Assembly: GCA_907164885.2 (NCBI GenBank)
Contig: OU015496.1
Span: 105,338,315-105,402,314, forward strand
DNA: 64,000 nt
Reading direction: 5' to 3'
From: Dolomedes plantarius
Lineage: Eukaryota > Arthropoda > Arachnida > Araneae > Dolomedidae
Part shown: in pieces, positions 1 to 10,219 of the stretch
Layout of the letters: every line of letters begins with the position of its first letter
Position numbering within the stretch: position 1 is the first letter of the stretch
Position numbers and translations under genes: made by a program
The notes under the pieces: model-generated
Told to the model about the DNA's origin: nothing
What the model saw: the letters and a program-made list of their open reading frames with translations, nothing else
The model's database searches: none

Positions 1-531
1 TCCTGCAGCTTTTCCAACACTGGCTAACTCCCATTGAGGGTTCATTTCCCTTATTCTGTCAGCCATAGCTGCTAGCTTTTCCGTCGATTCGTCGCTGACG
101 ATCAACACATTTTTAATGGAGTCTGGAATTTTTTCTAACCACAATGTTCGCAGCACTTTGTCGGATATATCGCTGCCTGCGAGAGATCGCATTTTTCGTA
201 GGAGTTGGCTGGGCATCATATCGCCGAGCTCTAGTCCAGTGAGAAGGCGTTTTATTTTTCGGTTCTCGCTCTCCTTAAATGTATTTAAGAGCCTCTCTTT
301 TGCATCGGAGTACTTCGTCTTGGAATCCGCTTTCGTGATATCCCATATATTTTCTATGAAACGAGATTCTAATTGAGCGACCAAATAATTAAATTTCGTG
401 TCCTCAGACGTTATTCCACAGATCTGGAACTGAGCTTCAACTTGATAAAACCACATTTCGGGTTTATCCACCCAAAATGGAGGGATCTTGATGCTGACCG
501 CTTCCACGTGCGTCTCTGCCGAATCGGGCAT
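1..531 (-). CDS. Ty3/gypsy-like gag polyprotein, N-terminal part (open at window edge)
   Basis: An uninterrupted 177-codon frame runs from an ATG at 531 to base 1 with no stop, so the protein continues outside the window. It begins MPDSAETHVEAVSIKIPPFW and continues with a WFYQVEAQFQ-type motif and a conserved LLTGLELGDMMPSQLLRKMR stretch. This matches the gag N-terminal region (I believe the DUF7041 family) common in arthropod Ty3/gypsy elements. The role would be capsid/RNA binding in retrotransposition. The start is chosen because it lies just downstream of a primer-binding-like site and LTR on the same strand. It carries no lesions, so it may be a recent insertion into the upstream part of TLR-A. 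The family name is from memory; the open frame and neighbouring LTR are seen directly. Confidence 0.75.
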   Translation of the reverse strand, partial: MPDSAETHVEAVSIKIPPFWVDKPEMWFYQVEAQFQICGITSEDTKFNYLVAQLESRFIENIWDITKADSKTKYSDAKERLLNTFKESENRKIKRLLTGLELGDMMPSQLLRKMRSLAGSDISDKVLRTLWLEKIPDSIKNVLIVSDESTEKLAAMADRIREMNPQWELASVGKAAG

Positions 532-553
532 CTTTTCTTATTTACGTTAAAAA

Positions 554-568
554 GTCACGGCGTCACCA
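554..568 (-). other. Putative tRNA primer-binding site of the 5' gypsy-like element
   Basis: On the minus strand, TGGTGACGCCGTGAC lies two bases inside the LTR edge. LTR retrotransposon primer-binding sites typically start with TGG directly after the CA end of the 5' LTR. The tRNA species was not determined. Confidence 0.5.
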
Positions 569-570
569 AT

Positions 571-805
571 TGTAGATAATGTTCTTTTTCGGTTGCGTGT
601 ATACAGTTTTAAACAATCAACGACATCACTCTAGAGACGAATTCACCAATTTTATTCACATCTAAGCACGAAATTTTAGCAGCTAACTCGCACGGCAATA
701 CAAGCACGATAATACTACAGACTCCGACAACAACAACATGTCTCTTGCAGTTAACCTGTCGGTTGCAGTTATATCGGGTAAACACAGTTACCCTCTGACA
801 TTACA
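571..805 (-). repeat. Putative 5' LTR of the gypsy-like element
   Basis: Read on the minus strand, this block starts TGTAATGTCAGAGGG (or TGTCAGAGGG at 800), ends CTACA next to the PBS, and contains an AATAAA polyadenylation signal followed by AATTGGTG. TG...CA ends, the polyA signal and the position upstream of PBS and gag support a short (about 235 bp) LTR. The partner LTR is outside the window, so the outer boundary and target duplication cannot be confirmed. Confidence 0.5.
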
Positions 806-1281
806 GTTAATATTTACACATGCAAAACACAAAAATTATAATTATATGATAAATACCAAACATCTTAAAACACTAAATATTTCTTTTCTACTGCATAATA
901 ATAAATTAACCAACATCTCAATATTTTAGAATTTCTTCCCTAATTTCGTAAATTTCTTATTACTTTGTAATCGATATGGCCACTCGATTTACTGCCTTTA
1001 CTGAGTGGATAGGTGCTACCATCTATCGTGCCTAATACCAACTAATTACCTTTTCCGTTACAATCGCTTACTTTAAGGAATCTCCTACAAGTGATTCTCA
1101 ACCTTTTTTTAAGAACTTTTATTTAAGTCCTTTTTCAGGGAAAAAAAAAAGTCTATAAATCTTATCAGGCACAATAATTATCGAAGCCGAATCTAACATT
1201 TAACATAAAAATGTGTAACATAAAAAAAATCTTACTGGTGCAGTTCTAGAACGGTATAACGACAATTCCCCTTCTTTTCAG
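806..1281. other. TLR-A intron upstream of the LRRCT1/LRRNT2 exon
   Basis: The part from about 1168 is clearly similar to the TLR-B intron immediately upstream of 52152, including a shared ACTGGTGCAG...CTAGAACG block and a CTTTTCAG acceptor. The part from 806 to about 1167 shows no such match and no gene. The preceding LRR exon of TLR-A is therefore expected upstream of the window. Confidence 0.55.
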
Positions 1282-1535
1282 AAAATAACTGGTCATGTGA
1301 CTGTCGTCTTCTATGGGTCAGAAACCTTATCGTCCACCATCGCGTCACAAATCGTGGAAAACCTATGAAATGCCTCCAGCCATCCCGTTATTTTAACATG
1401 AACGTTGCTAAGTTACCACGCTCGAGACTGACTGGTTGGTTGTACAGTTGTCCCATATCCTGCAAGTGTACCTGTGTGTCTCAAAACGAAGATTATTTCA
1501 TAAAAGTCGACTGTTCCTCGAGGAATTTAACTAAA
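1282..1535 (+). CDS. TLR-A exon: LRRCT1 plus LRRNT2
   Basis: The exon lies between a TTTTCAG acceptor and a GTAAGG donor. The first complete codons read NNWSCDCRLLWVRN, a textbook LRRCT start (CxC...W), followed by MKCLQP closing the first cysteine cluster. Then CPISCKCTCVSQNED...VDCSSRNLTK forms the second N-terminal cysteine cluster typical of protostome (multiple cysteine cluster) Tolls. The exon enters with two bases of a split codon and leaves at phase 0. It is intact, unlike its TLR-B counterpart at 51912-52152, which lacks seven bases here. Confidence 0.85.
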
Positions 1536-1689
1536 GTAAGGATTCTTTTTTTTAATTGTGAAGGTTTGTCGGTGCGGGAGTAAGTAAGAATAAGGAGGAT
1601 TTAAAAAATTTAGCTCAAAATTTGGTTTGTGACAATATTAGAACTGGGAAGGTTGATTGGATGATAAGTTGGTTGATTGAGAGCACTAC

Positions 1690-2040
1690 GGTCATTACGG
1701 GAGGGCTAATTAGACCAGGGCGTACTGCTTCAAGGTGATTCTAAACGGCTACAAATATCCATGCCAACAGTGGGACTCAGTGGCGCACCCAGGATTTTTT
1801 CTTGGGGGGGGGGCGAGATGAATGGATAAAAATATTTATAATGCATGGGGGGGGGGGCCGAGATGAACGAATAAAAATATTTATAATGCAAAATCAATAT
1901 TTCTACTTCTTTGGGGGGGCCAGGGCCCCCTGGGCCCCCCCCCTGGGTGCGCCACTGGTGGGACTCGAACCCACAGACTCTGGTACCAAATGTCAGCGCC
2001 CTCGGCATCGCCATGAACTGAGAAGGAAAAATAATATATT
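1690..2040 (-). repeat. tRNA-derived SINE, split by a hAT-type MITE
   Basis: On the minus strand there is a B-box-like GGGTTCGAGTCCC preceded by an A-box-like region and followed by a tail shared with 51614-51800. Both copies sit at the same position in the intron after the LRRNT2 exon of the two TLR genes, in the same orientation relative to the gene. This SINE therefore predates the duplication. A MITE at 1778-1957 interrupts this copy only. Confidence 0.6.
1778..1957. mobile_element. hAT-type MITE (180 bp) with 8-bp target duplication
   Basis: The element starts CAGTGGCGCACCCAGG and ends with the exact reverse complement. It is flanked on both sides by GTGGGACT (1770-1777 and 1958-1965). 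An 8-bp duplication and a CAGTG terminus are hallmarks of hAT elements. The interior is G-rich with two near-copies of a GAGATGAA...ATTTATAATGCA block and has no coding capacity. A truncated relative lies at 25985-26062. Confidence 0.85.
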
Positions 2041-2527
2041 TAAAAGTGAGTTCGGAGAGTGACTATTTCTGAGAATTCAGTTGCAAAACATCTTAACATT
2101 GCCATCGTCAACGAGATTCTCCCTAGTTTTTAAAACTTAATTTAATATATGTATATGTATGTTGGTAATATGCTCTAAAATCCTAAGAAAAGAAGTGTAA
2201 AAATATCAAAATATACAATGTTCGGACAAGTGCAAATATCTGAATTCCGGCGATTTACTAGACTGCCGTATGGCGCGCGTAGGATTATTACTAAATTATT
2301 TTTCTGGTCGGCGTAATTTACTAATTTGCTAATAGAATCCTCGGCAGATTGAAGGACCCTTCCCCCTCCTTTTTAAGGTGAAATATAAGATTAAAGTAAG
2401 AGGTAGTGTGAAAGAGACTGAATCGTTATGAAACTAATTTGATTCAACTTATTAATTCTATACTTTTTAAGATTTAGCTTTCAAGGTTTTTATGCTTTAT
2501 AAATACACTCTCTCTATATATATATTT
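2041..2527. other. TLR-A intron, homologous to the TLR-B intron
   Basis: No gene. Blocks such as GAGACTGAATCGTTATGAAA and a GGCGCGCGTA stretch match the reverse complement of 50340-50620 in the TLR-B intron, marking inverted segmental duplication. Confidence 0.6.
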
Positions 2528-3840
2528 AAAAAAAAAGACGCACCAAGAAAGAGTTGTCCGATTGTAATGAATTTTCGTATGCAAAGATGTTTCGACCGAA
2601 CATGCCAATGATTAAAATTTTGTCTTCAACTAATGAATAGCGGGAGCTCCACCGCATCAGAACTGCGCATCCAGCAGCTGTATGTAAGGAGCAATTCTCG
2701 ATATGATAATCAAAATTTCTGTTGCATTTCGACTGCTAATATCTTACGTCAACTGTAACAATACTTCGCTGAAGGATTCGTGCTCACTACGAGCATATTT
2801 CAGAGTTTGAAATAGGTCGTGTCATCGAATTGAAAGACGCTGGTTCGGCAAATCGAAGAATCGCTCGGCATCTGGCTTTAAGAAATTCAGCGATTAGACG
2901 ATGCCGAAAAGAGTGGACCAACAACCATGGATTTAAGCGTCAGGACGGCAGTGGTCGACCTAGGACCAGAACAGAAAGGGGAGACAGATCGATTGTCAGA
3001 TCAGCTGTCACAGACCAGATTCGTCTTTATCAACGATCTGACGTGGGACTCGCATATAAGTGCCCAACATGACTATTGACAGACAACTGAGAGAGCGAAA
3101 TCTACGCTCGCGCCGACCGTTACGCCACTTACCTCTCACGACTGCATACCGCCAAGTCCGATTACAGTGGGCACTCGATCAACTTGGAACTGCGCTGACT
3201 GGGGATGCATGGTCTTTAGTGGCGAATCCCGTTACCAACTGTGTTTTGACGACCACCGAAGACGTGTCTGGAGCAGCGTGGAGGACGTGTCTGGAGACGT
3301 GTCCAGGGCAGCGTGGGAATCCTGCCCTTACTATCGCACACTATAGAGGCACACAACATTGCGTTATGGTCTGGGGTGCCATTTCCTTTCATAGCCGGAC
3401 CCCTTTGCTTGTTATTAGTGGCACACTTACACCACGCCGGTACATAGATGACATTCTGCGACCCATTTTGTTGCCGTATCTCTTGCCTTATCCCGGACTT
3501 AGTTTTTAACAAGATAATGCCTACGGCAAGATAATGCATATGGCATGTGTTGCTATGAATTGTTCTCAAGCTTGCTGAACACTTTCCTTGATCACTTCGC
3601 CTTGATGGTCGTCTGATCTCTCACCTATAGAGCACATTTGGGACGCGGTGGAAAAGTGATTACAGCTATCTCGAAATGTTGCCGATTTAGCCCGACAGTT
3701 GGAGAAAATTTGACAAGAAATCCCCCAGGATACTATCCGGGAACTTTATCATTCTATGCAACGCCGGATGACAGCTTGCATCCAGGCCAGAGGTGGACCA
3801 TTATATAGCTTGTTTGTGCTAGTAATATGAGGCTTCCGAA
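2528..3840 (+). pseudogene. Degenerate Tc1-like transposase relic A
   Basis: From about 2816 the plus strand encodes, in shifting frames, a Tc1-type transposase. An N-terminal helix-turn-helix region ends in RQDGSGRPRTR, then come HCVMVWGAISFH, PRRYIDDILRPILLPY, EHIWDAVEK, and a C-terminal RRMTACIQARGGP. Several frameshifts and stops separate these blocks and the catalytic region around 3500-3600 is damaged. The left end contains a CCAAGAAAGAGTTGTCCG motif resembling the end of relic B (4640-4690), so the two belong to related families. It lies within the TLR-A intron where an LRR exon is expected. It cannot be active. Confidence 0.75.
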
Positions 3841-3844
3841 CTTT

Positions 3845-3995
3845 TCAATCCAAATTTACTGTTAAAATTTTCGATAAAAATAATATCAGGAGACTGAAGA
3901 AGTATGGTATCAATCTTCGTTTGACATTATAAAGCAGCCATTTTCGAGTGATATGAGCAATTTATTTAGGATTGTTATCCTGCAGGAAACAGCGA
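3845..3995 (-). pseudogene. Tc1/mariner transposase fragment (minus strand)
   Basis: Minus-strand reading gives a decayed catalytic block resembling LQDNNPK followed by a LLYNVKRRL motif, typical of the second catalytic Asp region of Tc1-like transposases. A related fragment in the opposite orientation is at 49968-50145, and both share the flank around CCTCATATTACT. It is a short relic with stops. Confidence 0.55.
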
Positions 3996-4144
3996 GTGTC
4001 CAGAATTCCCAGCTTTTAGGCGCTAAACCGTAAATTATGCCGCAAAATTGCAATACATAGATTAGTATTCATATTTCCATTAAGAAAATGTATGTTTCCC
4101 CCCCCCCTTCCACACATATATCCACGCACATACACGGTCACCCC

Positions 4145-4690
4145 TAGTATTGTTCCGTGGCACCATGACAGCCCAGCGGTATGTTTATGAAATCCTGCAA
4201 CCACATGTGTTGCCACTCATGCAACGGCTCCCAGGAGCCATTTTTCAACAAGACAATGCTCGGCCTTATACGGCAAGGGTGTCACAAGACTGTCTCAGCA
4301 CTGTTACTATCCTTCCTTGGCCTGCCCGACCCCCAGATTTGTCTCCAATCGAGCATATCTGGGATCATTTGGGACGACGAGTTGGGCATCCCACGAGTTT
4401 GAACGAACTAGAGGCAAGGTTACAGCAAATATGGAACGAAATGTCTCAAGACATCATACAGAACTTGTATGACTCAATGCCCGATCGTATCGCATCGTGC
4501 ATTCGCGCTAGAGGGGGTCCAACGGAGTATTAACTCCTCCGTTCTTTTGCCTTTTTCTCTGAAATAAATTATCCTTTTTCCTTGATTTTCTTATCATTTA
4601 CTTATATCAAAGTAGTCATTACGTATGTAAAATTTCGTTTCATTTTGACGACTCCTTCTTGGTGAGCTAATTTTTTTGTCCATGAGTGTA
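4145..4690 (+). pseudogene. Tc1-like transposase relic B, C-terminal half plus right end
   Basis: An open frame from 4150 to 4533 encodes the C-terminal 127 residues of a DD34E transposase: TMTAQRYVYEILQPHV, the second catalytic Asp in FQQDNARPYTA, the catalytic Glu in DLSPIEHIWDHLG, and the usual ARGGPTEY end. The N-terminal DNA-binding domain and the first catalytic Asp are missing, so it is a 5'-truncated copy. Downstream sequence to about 4690 includes an end with GACTCCTTCTTGGTGAG. The conserved C-terminus suggests a younger insertion than relic A. Confidence 0.75.
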
Positions 4691-5376
4691 TATATATAAT
4701 AAATACGACGATCAATGTATACAAATGATGTAAGAAAACAAAAAAATATATTTTTTTAAAAATCGTAAGGGATATTTTTATAGACAAAATAACGTAGAAG
4801 AAAATATTCAAATTAAATCTAATAGGACATGCTAAAGAATATAGTACAGTTTGAGGAACATATCTTTTACTGTATTTTAATATTTTTTTGGATAATGTCC
4901 AATCGACTGCCGCATTAGCAAGAAAAAAAATTTTTTTTTGTCTATTTCGTTGTTACGTGACGATAAATTTATTTAAAGTACCAGAAAAAGAAATCACATG
5001 ATCAGCGTTTAATAAATTAAATTGTAAAAATTAATCTTTAAAAATTCATCAAAAATCAGAAAATGGAGGTAAAGATTCGAAAAAAATTTCATTTTAAAGG
5101 AATTTTTATGATCTTTTCCGTGATATAAATTTTACAACCCTCAAATTATTATTTTAAATGCAAACTTGAAAAAAAGTTACAAAAAAGCTTAAAAATTTAA
5201 TTTAAAAAAATCTAAGAAGAATTTTTTAAAAATCTTTCTTAGTGCACCCCTACATTATAAGAAGAAACTCCATGCAAAATTTCAGTCTTTAGGTTCAGCG
5301 GTTTGGTCTGTACTTTGTATGTCAGTCAGTCAATCATTTTGTCAGTCAGTTACGGAACTGCTTTATATATATAGAT
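4691..5376 (+). repeat. Interspersed repeat family R1, copy a (5'-truncated)
   Basis: This shares long, highly similar stretches with 10101-10896 and 50879-51496, including a TCAGTCAGT-rich tail and a terminal TTTATATATATAGATT. No coding capacity. The intact copies start AGCTGAATACCCGT...CGCTACGGAGTA, a short GC-rich stem of the kind seen at ends of non-autonomous Helitron-like repeats. That classification is tentative. Confidence 0.6.
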
Positions 5377-6575
5377 TTTTATTACTATCTTTATATCGTA
5401 ACGTTAACTCCATGCGCACGCATTATTTTCCTATGCTTTTTTTTATTACTTTTATAATAGCGTAATTTTCATATCATTTTAAACAACAATCGTTTTTAAC
5501 TGGCATTCAATTGGCTGTTAAAACTTTATATTTACACCCTATTTAAAAGAAGTAGGGTGTAAATTGTAGGGTAGAAAGTTGGTAAAATCAAAATTTTGTG
5601 CAATGTATTTAATTTCTCGATTAAAAGTAGTTTTTTCTAAAAATTAATTTATTTCGCTTGGAAAGCTAAATATTTTAGGCACGTGGTTTATATTATTATT
5701 ACTATCTTTATATCGTAACGTTAACTTCATGCGCGAGCATTATTTTCTTATGTTTTTTTATTATTATCTTTATAATAGCTTTATTTTCATATGGTTTTAA
5801 ACAACTATCGTTTTTATTCATATTATGTTGGTTTTTTATTAATTAAAAATTAAGGGTAATTAATTTCGATTCCGGAAGTTCTTATTATCTTTATTTTCAT
5901 ATGCTTTTTCATTTACGAATTATTCAAATGTTGGTTAAAAAACTTTTGCGTAATTTATACATTTGTGTGTGTTTAATTATTGAAATTAATAAATTTATAT
6001 TTCTGGTGAGGATGGTTCAGTTTTTAGTGGTACTATGATGAAAGGCTGAATGTACCAAACTTCTGAGGAGTTTATTATGGAGAGAAAAGGAATTTAATAT
6101 GTAGAGGATGTTTATAGGAGTTAAATGTGGAGAGAAGTTGAATGGTTTGCAGCCCTCAATCAAACACTTCATTTTTTAAGAGGCAACGCTGCAGTCATAT
6201 CATGGTTCTATTGGAAATTTCTGCTGAACCTGTAATTGCAGCTTCTTTTTTTTGACCCAATGATGAAAGGCTAATTCTAGCTGAATTCTGAGGAGTTTAT
6301 TATAAATTTATAGATTTCACGAGGTTTTTTTTTTCTATGTTATTTATACTGTGCTTAGTTTTAAATTAATTTTGGTTAACAAACATTGGAGAATTTGACA
6401 TTTTTACTTTTCAGATTTTAGTACTACAATGATGAAAGGCTGAAATTCTGAGACTTGTATAACATTTCACATATATTTTTTCTATGTTATTTATACTGTG
6501 TTAATTTTTAAATTGATTTTGGTTAACAAACATTCTTAAAATCCCGGGCATCGCCGGGTACTTTATTTAATAGTT
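5377..6575. repeat. AT-rich repeat region with internal duplications
   Basis: No gene. A block of about 125 bp with ATCGTAACGTTAAC at its start occurs at about 5383 and again at about 5696. An ATGATGAAAGGCT unit recurs near 6038, 6265 and 6430, twice with a shared GGTTAACAAACATT tail. The right end carries the GC stem CCCGGGCATCGCCGGG followed by TACTTT, similar in kind to the R1 end and to 9325-9355. This is probably a non-autonomous transposon with decayed internal repeats. Confidence 0.5.
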
Positions 6576-6693
6576 TTATAATAGTTGCATAGTTTTATTT
6601 AAAACTATGCAAACTAGTCTATAGCAAATTTCTAATCTAGTAGCAAATTGAAAATAAAAATATAATAAATTTTCTTCTCGTCTTTGATTTCAG

Positions 6694-6850
6694 ATTCCAG
6701 ATATGAATGAAACGCGCTGCAATTCCGCCGCCGGCAGAGAGAATGTTGGAAATAAAGTCATCATACTGTTATCTGAAGCTGATCTTTGCCCGTCTTATCC
6801 GATCTTTGCCAAGCATATCAACGTTTACATTGTTGCAATTCCTGTCCTGA
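6694..6850 (+). CDS. TLR-A exon: second half of LRRCT2 and juxtamembrane region
   Basis: Preceded by TTTGATTTCAG and followed by GTGAGC. It reads IPDMNETRCNSAAG...LSEADLCPS, closing the second C-terminal cysteine cluster, then a hydrophobic run (NVYIVAIPVL) that starts the membrane segment. The exon begins at phase 0 and ends after the first base of a codon, exactly completing the TM exon at 16869. The TLR-B counterpart (39348-39489) is 15 bp shorter, an in-frame difference. It is open throughout. Confidence 0.85.
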
Positions 6851-8040
6851 GTGAGCTTATTTTCAATCCAACAAATTAGTATTTAATTTTGCTATTGTAC
6901 AAAAATCTTATACCAGAGGCTATTTAAATGGAAGAACAAATATTGTTAATTTCTGACGCAAAATATCTTCAAACTGGTATGTGACATGGAACTCGACTTT
7001 TGTAATTATTTTGATTATTATACTGTTTTAACTCTAAAAGAAAAATACTATTTTCTTATTTCACAATTTCGAAACAACATTAATTCGGTTCTATGCACAT
7101 TTATAAGTGTATTTTTTTTTTTTTGTAAATTTTAAATTGTCCATGGGCTGAAAATCATTCCTGTGGTTTTTCGTACCGGTTTTCCTGAAAGAAGGGAATG
7201 TGCCTCCCGTATGCAATTAAGTGTGACCTGTAACAGTACGGATACTACACAAGATCATTTGCCCAAGAAGGGAGAATTGCTTGCCACCCTCTCGGTCATT
7301 AGGGGGACATAGTTCCTCCATAGCAACGTCCCAGCAACCATCGTTTTAACCAATCATATGTCTGAAAGGTAAATTGTTCTAGAACATTTTCTGACCTCTG
7401 CGATTTTCGGTGCTGGGAAGTTTTAACGGTTTTTTGAGTCAGTTTAAGAAAAAGCTGCGACTGTTATATAGCTCGAGATTGTCCGCTCTTCAGGCCTAGT
7501 CGCCATTTTTTTATGCTGAGATATCTAGAGATTTCTGGTCTGCTTTTGGACCAAGTTTAGTAAAAGAATAAGAAAAAATCATCAGTATGCAATGAGGGTG
7601 GTGGTAAGTAAAAATAATTTGTAACATATTTAATCAGGTGAGAGCACAGAATAATTAATATATGTAACTAGGTTTTATTATGTATTCAAATACTTTTTTA
7701 ATGTATGTAGATAATTATTAAAATTGTGACCAACGATAAAATTAATTTTAAATAAGAATAAGAGAAATTAAATGCTAATATTATTTATTAAAATTGAGTT
7801 TGTTTTTCTAATTATCTCAGAAATGTGTCAGAATGTGTTTTCTCTAATTAACAATTTTAAAAGTGCCACTATACGATCATCTATTTTATTACATGTTTAA
7901 TTCCACATAATCTATATCTATAAAGGAAGAAGTCCTGACTTATATATACACGTATCAACGCCCAGCAAAAACTATTGGAGATACAGATATCAAATTTTAG
8001 GAGCTTATTACTTTTGTGCTGAAGGCGTCATTTAAGAAGC
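6851..8040. other. TLR-A intron, no gene
   Basis: Mostly AT-rich. The stretch 7140-7560 is noticeably more GC-rich. It contains a CCATAGCAACGTCC motif, an AACCAATCAT (CCAAT-box-like) motif and TTCTAGAACATTTTC (heat-shock-element-like). No open frame accompanies it. It may be a fossil promoter or LTR; evidence is weak. Confidence 0.3.
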
Positions 8041-9000
8041 CATTTTTCAAAATTCGCCCCCCAAGGGGGGGAGGGGGGCAAAACGTGTTTTTTACATATT
8101 CCTTCATATCTCAAAGAAGGATATTGATATCCATAACATTCTTGCTTTAAAATGTAAGTAACATGAATACCTAAAAACCAATTTCAGGATTTTTCAAAAT
8201 TAGGCCCCCAAGGGGGGGAGGGGGGAAAAACGTGTTTTTACGTGTTTTATCACATTTTCCTTCATATCTCGAAGAAGAAAACAGATATCCATAAGATTCT
8301 TGCTTTAAAATGTAAGGAACATAAATACCTAAAAACCAATTTCAGGATTTTTCGAAATTCGGCCCCCATGGGGGGGGAGGGGGCAAAACGTATTTTCCCA
8401 TATTCCCTCATATCTCAAAGAAGGAAATTGATATCCAAAAGATTCTTGCTTTAAAATGTAAGGAACTTGATTACCTAAAATCAGTTAAAGGATTTTTTTC
8501 AAAATTCGGCCCCAAGGGGGGAGGGGGGGGGCTAAACGTGATTTTACGTGTTTTTCACATGAAACGGATATCCATAAGATTCTTACCTTAAAATAAAAGG
8601 AAGCCGAATACCTAAAAATCAGTTCCAGGATTTTTCAAAATTCGGCCCCCCCCCAAGGGGGGAGGTGGGGCAAAACGTGTTTTCCTTCATATCTCAAAGA
8701 AGGAAATTGATATGTTAAAGATTCTTGCTTTAAAATGTAAGGAACATGAATACCTAAACACCGACTTCAGGATTTTTCAAAATTTGGCCCAAAAGGGGGG
8801 GGAGGGGGCAAAATGTATTTTTCCCATATTCCCTCATATCTGAAAGAAAAAAAAACAGATATCCTTAAGATTCTTGCTTTAAAATGTAAGGAACTTGATT
8901 ACCTAAAATCAGTTTCAGGATTTTTCAAAATTCGCCCCCCAAGGGTGAAGGGGGGCAAAACGTGTTTTTCACATATTCCTTCATATGTAAAAAACCGGGT
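8041..9000 (+). repeat. Seven-copy G-rich minisatellite (unit about 138-155 bp)
   Basis: Units beginning near 8042, 8190, 8345, 8490, 8628, 8769 and 8918 each contain TTTTTCAAAATTCGGCCCCC, then AAGGGGGGAGGGGG, CAAAACGTG, a CCTTCATATCTCAAAGAAGG block and a CTTGCTTTAAAATGTAAGGA block. The C-run/G-run pair makes a short palindrome in every unit. Short open frames here are by-products of the repeat. Confidence 0.85.
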
Positions 9001-9304
9001 TAAATAATACACCCATACCTCGCTTTACGGCCTAGATACGTTCCGGAATTTTCCATTCATTTTTATTATCCTGGGCAACGTGAGGTAATTCTTTGTTTAT
9101 GAAACCGGCGATTTTCACAAGGGTTTACGGGGAGGCCCTCAAACTCCTCGAAGGGCCGGGATCCAGTGGGTTATCAAAATTGAAAGAAACATTTTAATGT
9201 TGACATTAGCATGGGGGGTGGGTTATTATAATATGCTGATGGGATGATGACCAGTGGAGAGGGGTATAGATTGCCATAAAATACAAATATACATATCATA
9301 CAAG

Positions 9305-9360
9305 TAAGCTTTATTAAGGGTTCACCCGTGCAACGCCGGGTATATAAAGCTAGTATGGTA
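9305..9360. repeat. GC-stem repeat end (Helitron-like?)
   Basis: AAGGGTTCACCCGTGCAACG, then CCGGGTATATAAAGCTAGTA. The GC stem followed by an AT tail and CTAG resembles the ends of R1 copies and of the repeat ending near 6575. It may close the minisatellite-bearing element that begins near 7920. Tentative. Confidence 0.35.
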
Positions 9361-10100
9361 TAAAATTTCAGCTGAACCATTGCATAATCCTGGCACGTCC
9401 AACAGAATTTAATTATTACAATAAGGCATCTTTTAATCAAACTTTCAACCTTAAGAGTGGAATGTACAAAATATTTGAAAGGAGCGTTGGAGGAGTACTT
9501 AAATGTGGCACCTGAGTTGATAGCAGGAAACTTCCATCCCCATTTTCAACTCTGGGCAATTTTCCTATCGGTTCTTTTCTAATCGCAAATTAGCAAACGC
9601 ATGTTTTTGGAATCCATTTTTATCGTAGGAATGTAGGCGTTTAGTTAAGGATCTCATAGTTTTTTCAAATTTTGAAATTCTACATGATTAGTTCTTAACA
9701 GGACATTAAACTATTGTTGTCTATCGCTAAAACAGTGAAATAAATTTTTGAAAAAGTTAAATTAAAAAGAAAAATTCTGTAACACGCGTCACGGCAAGGT
9801 ATACTTTTGGTAAAGGTATACTTTCGGATGCTAAACGCAAAATTGAAAAACAGGCATTTTCTAACAGGAAACCACAGTTTTAAATATCCACAATGAAAAC
9901 TAAGAATGCCTTCTACTTTTCAGCTAATTAACATAGTTATTCGTCGGGACAAGGAACAATAGGCGAGATTGTCTCCATGGACCATTCACAAATGAATTGT
10001 ACACAGAGATGATCATACTTAATGCTCAAAGGTCCGATGAAATTCTATATTAATTTGATCAAAACTAGTTGCCTCTTTTTGCTTACCTTTATGGATATCT
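9361..10100. other. TLR-A intron, nothing recognised
   Basis: AT-rich with no convincing open frame, exon or known repeat. Confidence 0.4.
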
Positions 10101-10166
10101 AGCTGAATACCCGTATTTCGCTACGGAGTACATTCAAATCAAATACAACGGTCAATGCAATTAATA

Positions 10167-10219
<53 letters not shown>

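Noticed and set aside
1730..2062. Overlapping frames on both strands rich in Gly/Pro
   Set aside because: They translate the G/C runs of the MITE and the SINE.
8041..9000. CRISPR-like array
   Set aside because: Units are directly adjacent, with no unique spacers of constant length, and the genome is eukaryotic. Ordinary minisatellite.
10169..10216. TA-rich tract as a TATA-type promoter
   Set aside because: Simple (TA)n microsatellites occur throughout the window and no transcript start is associated.
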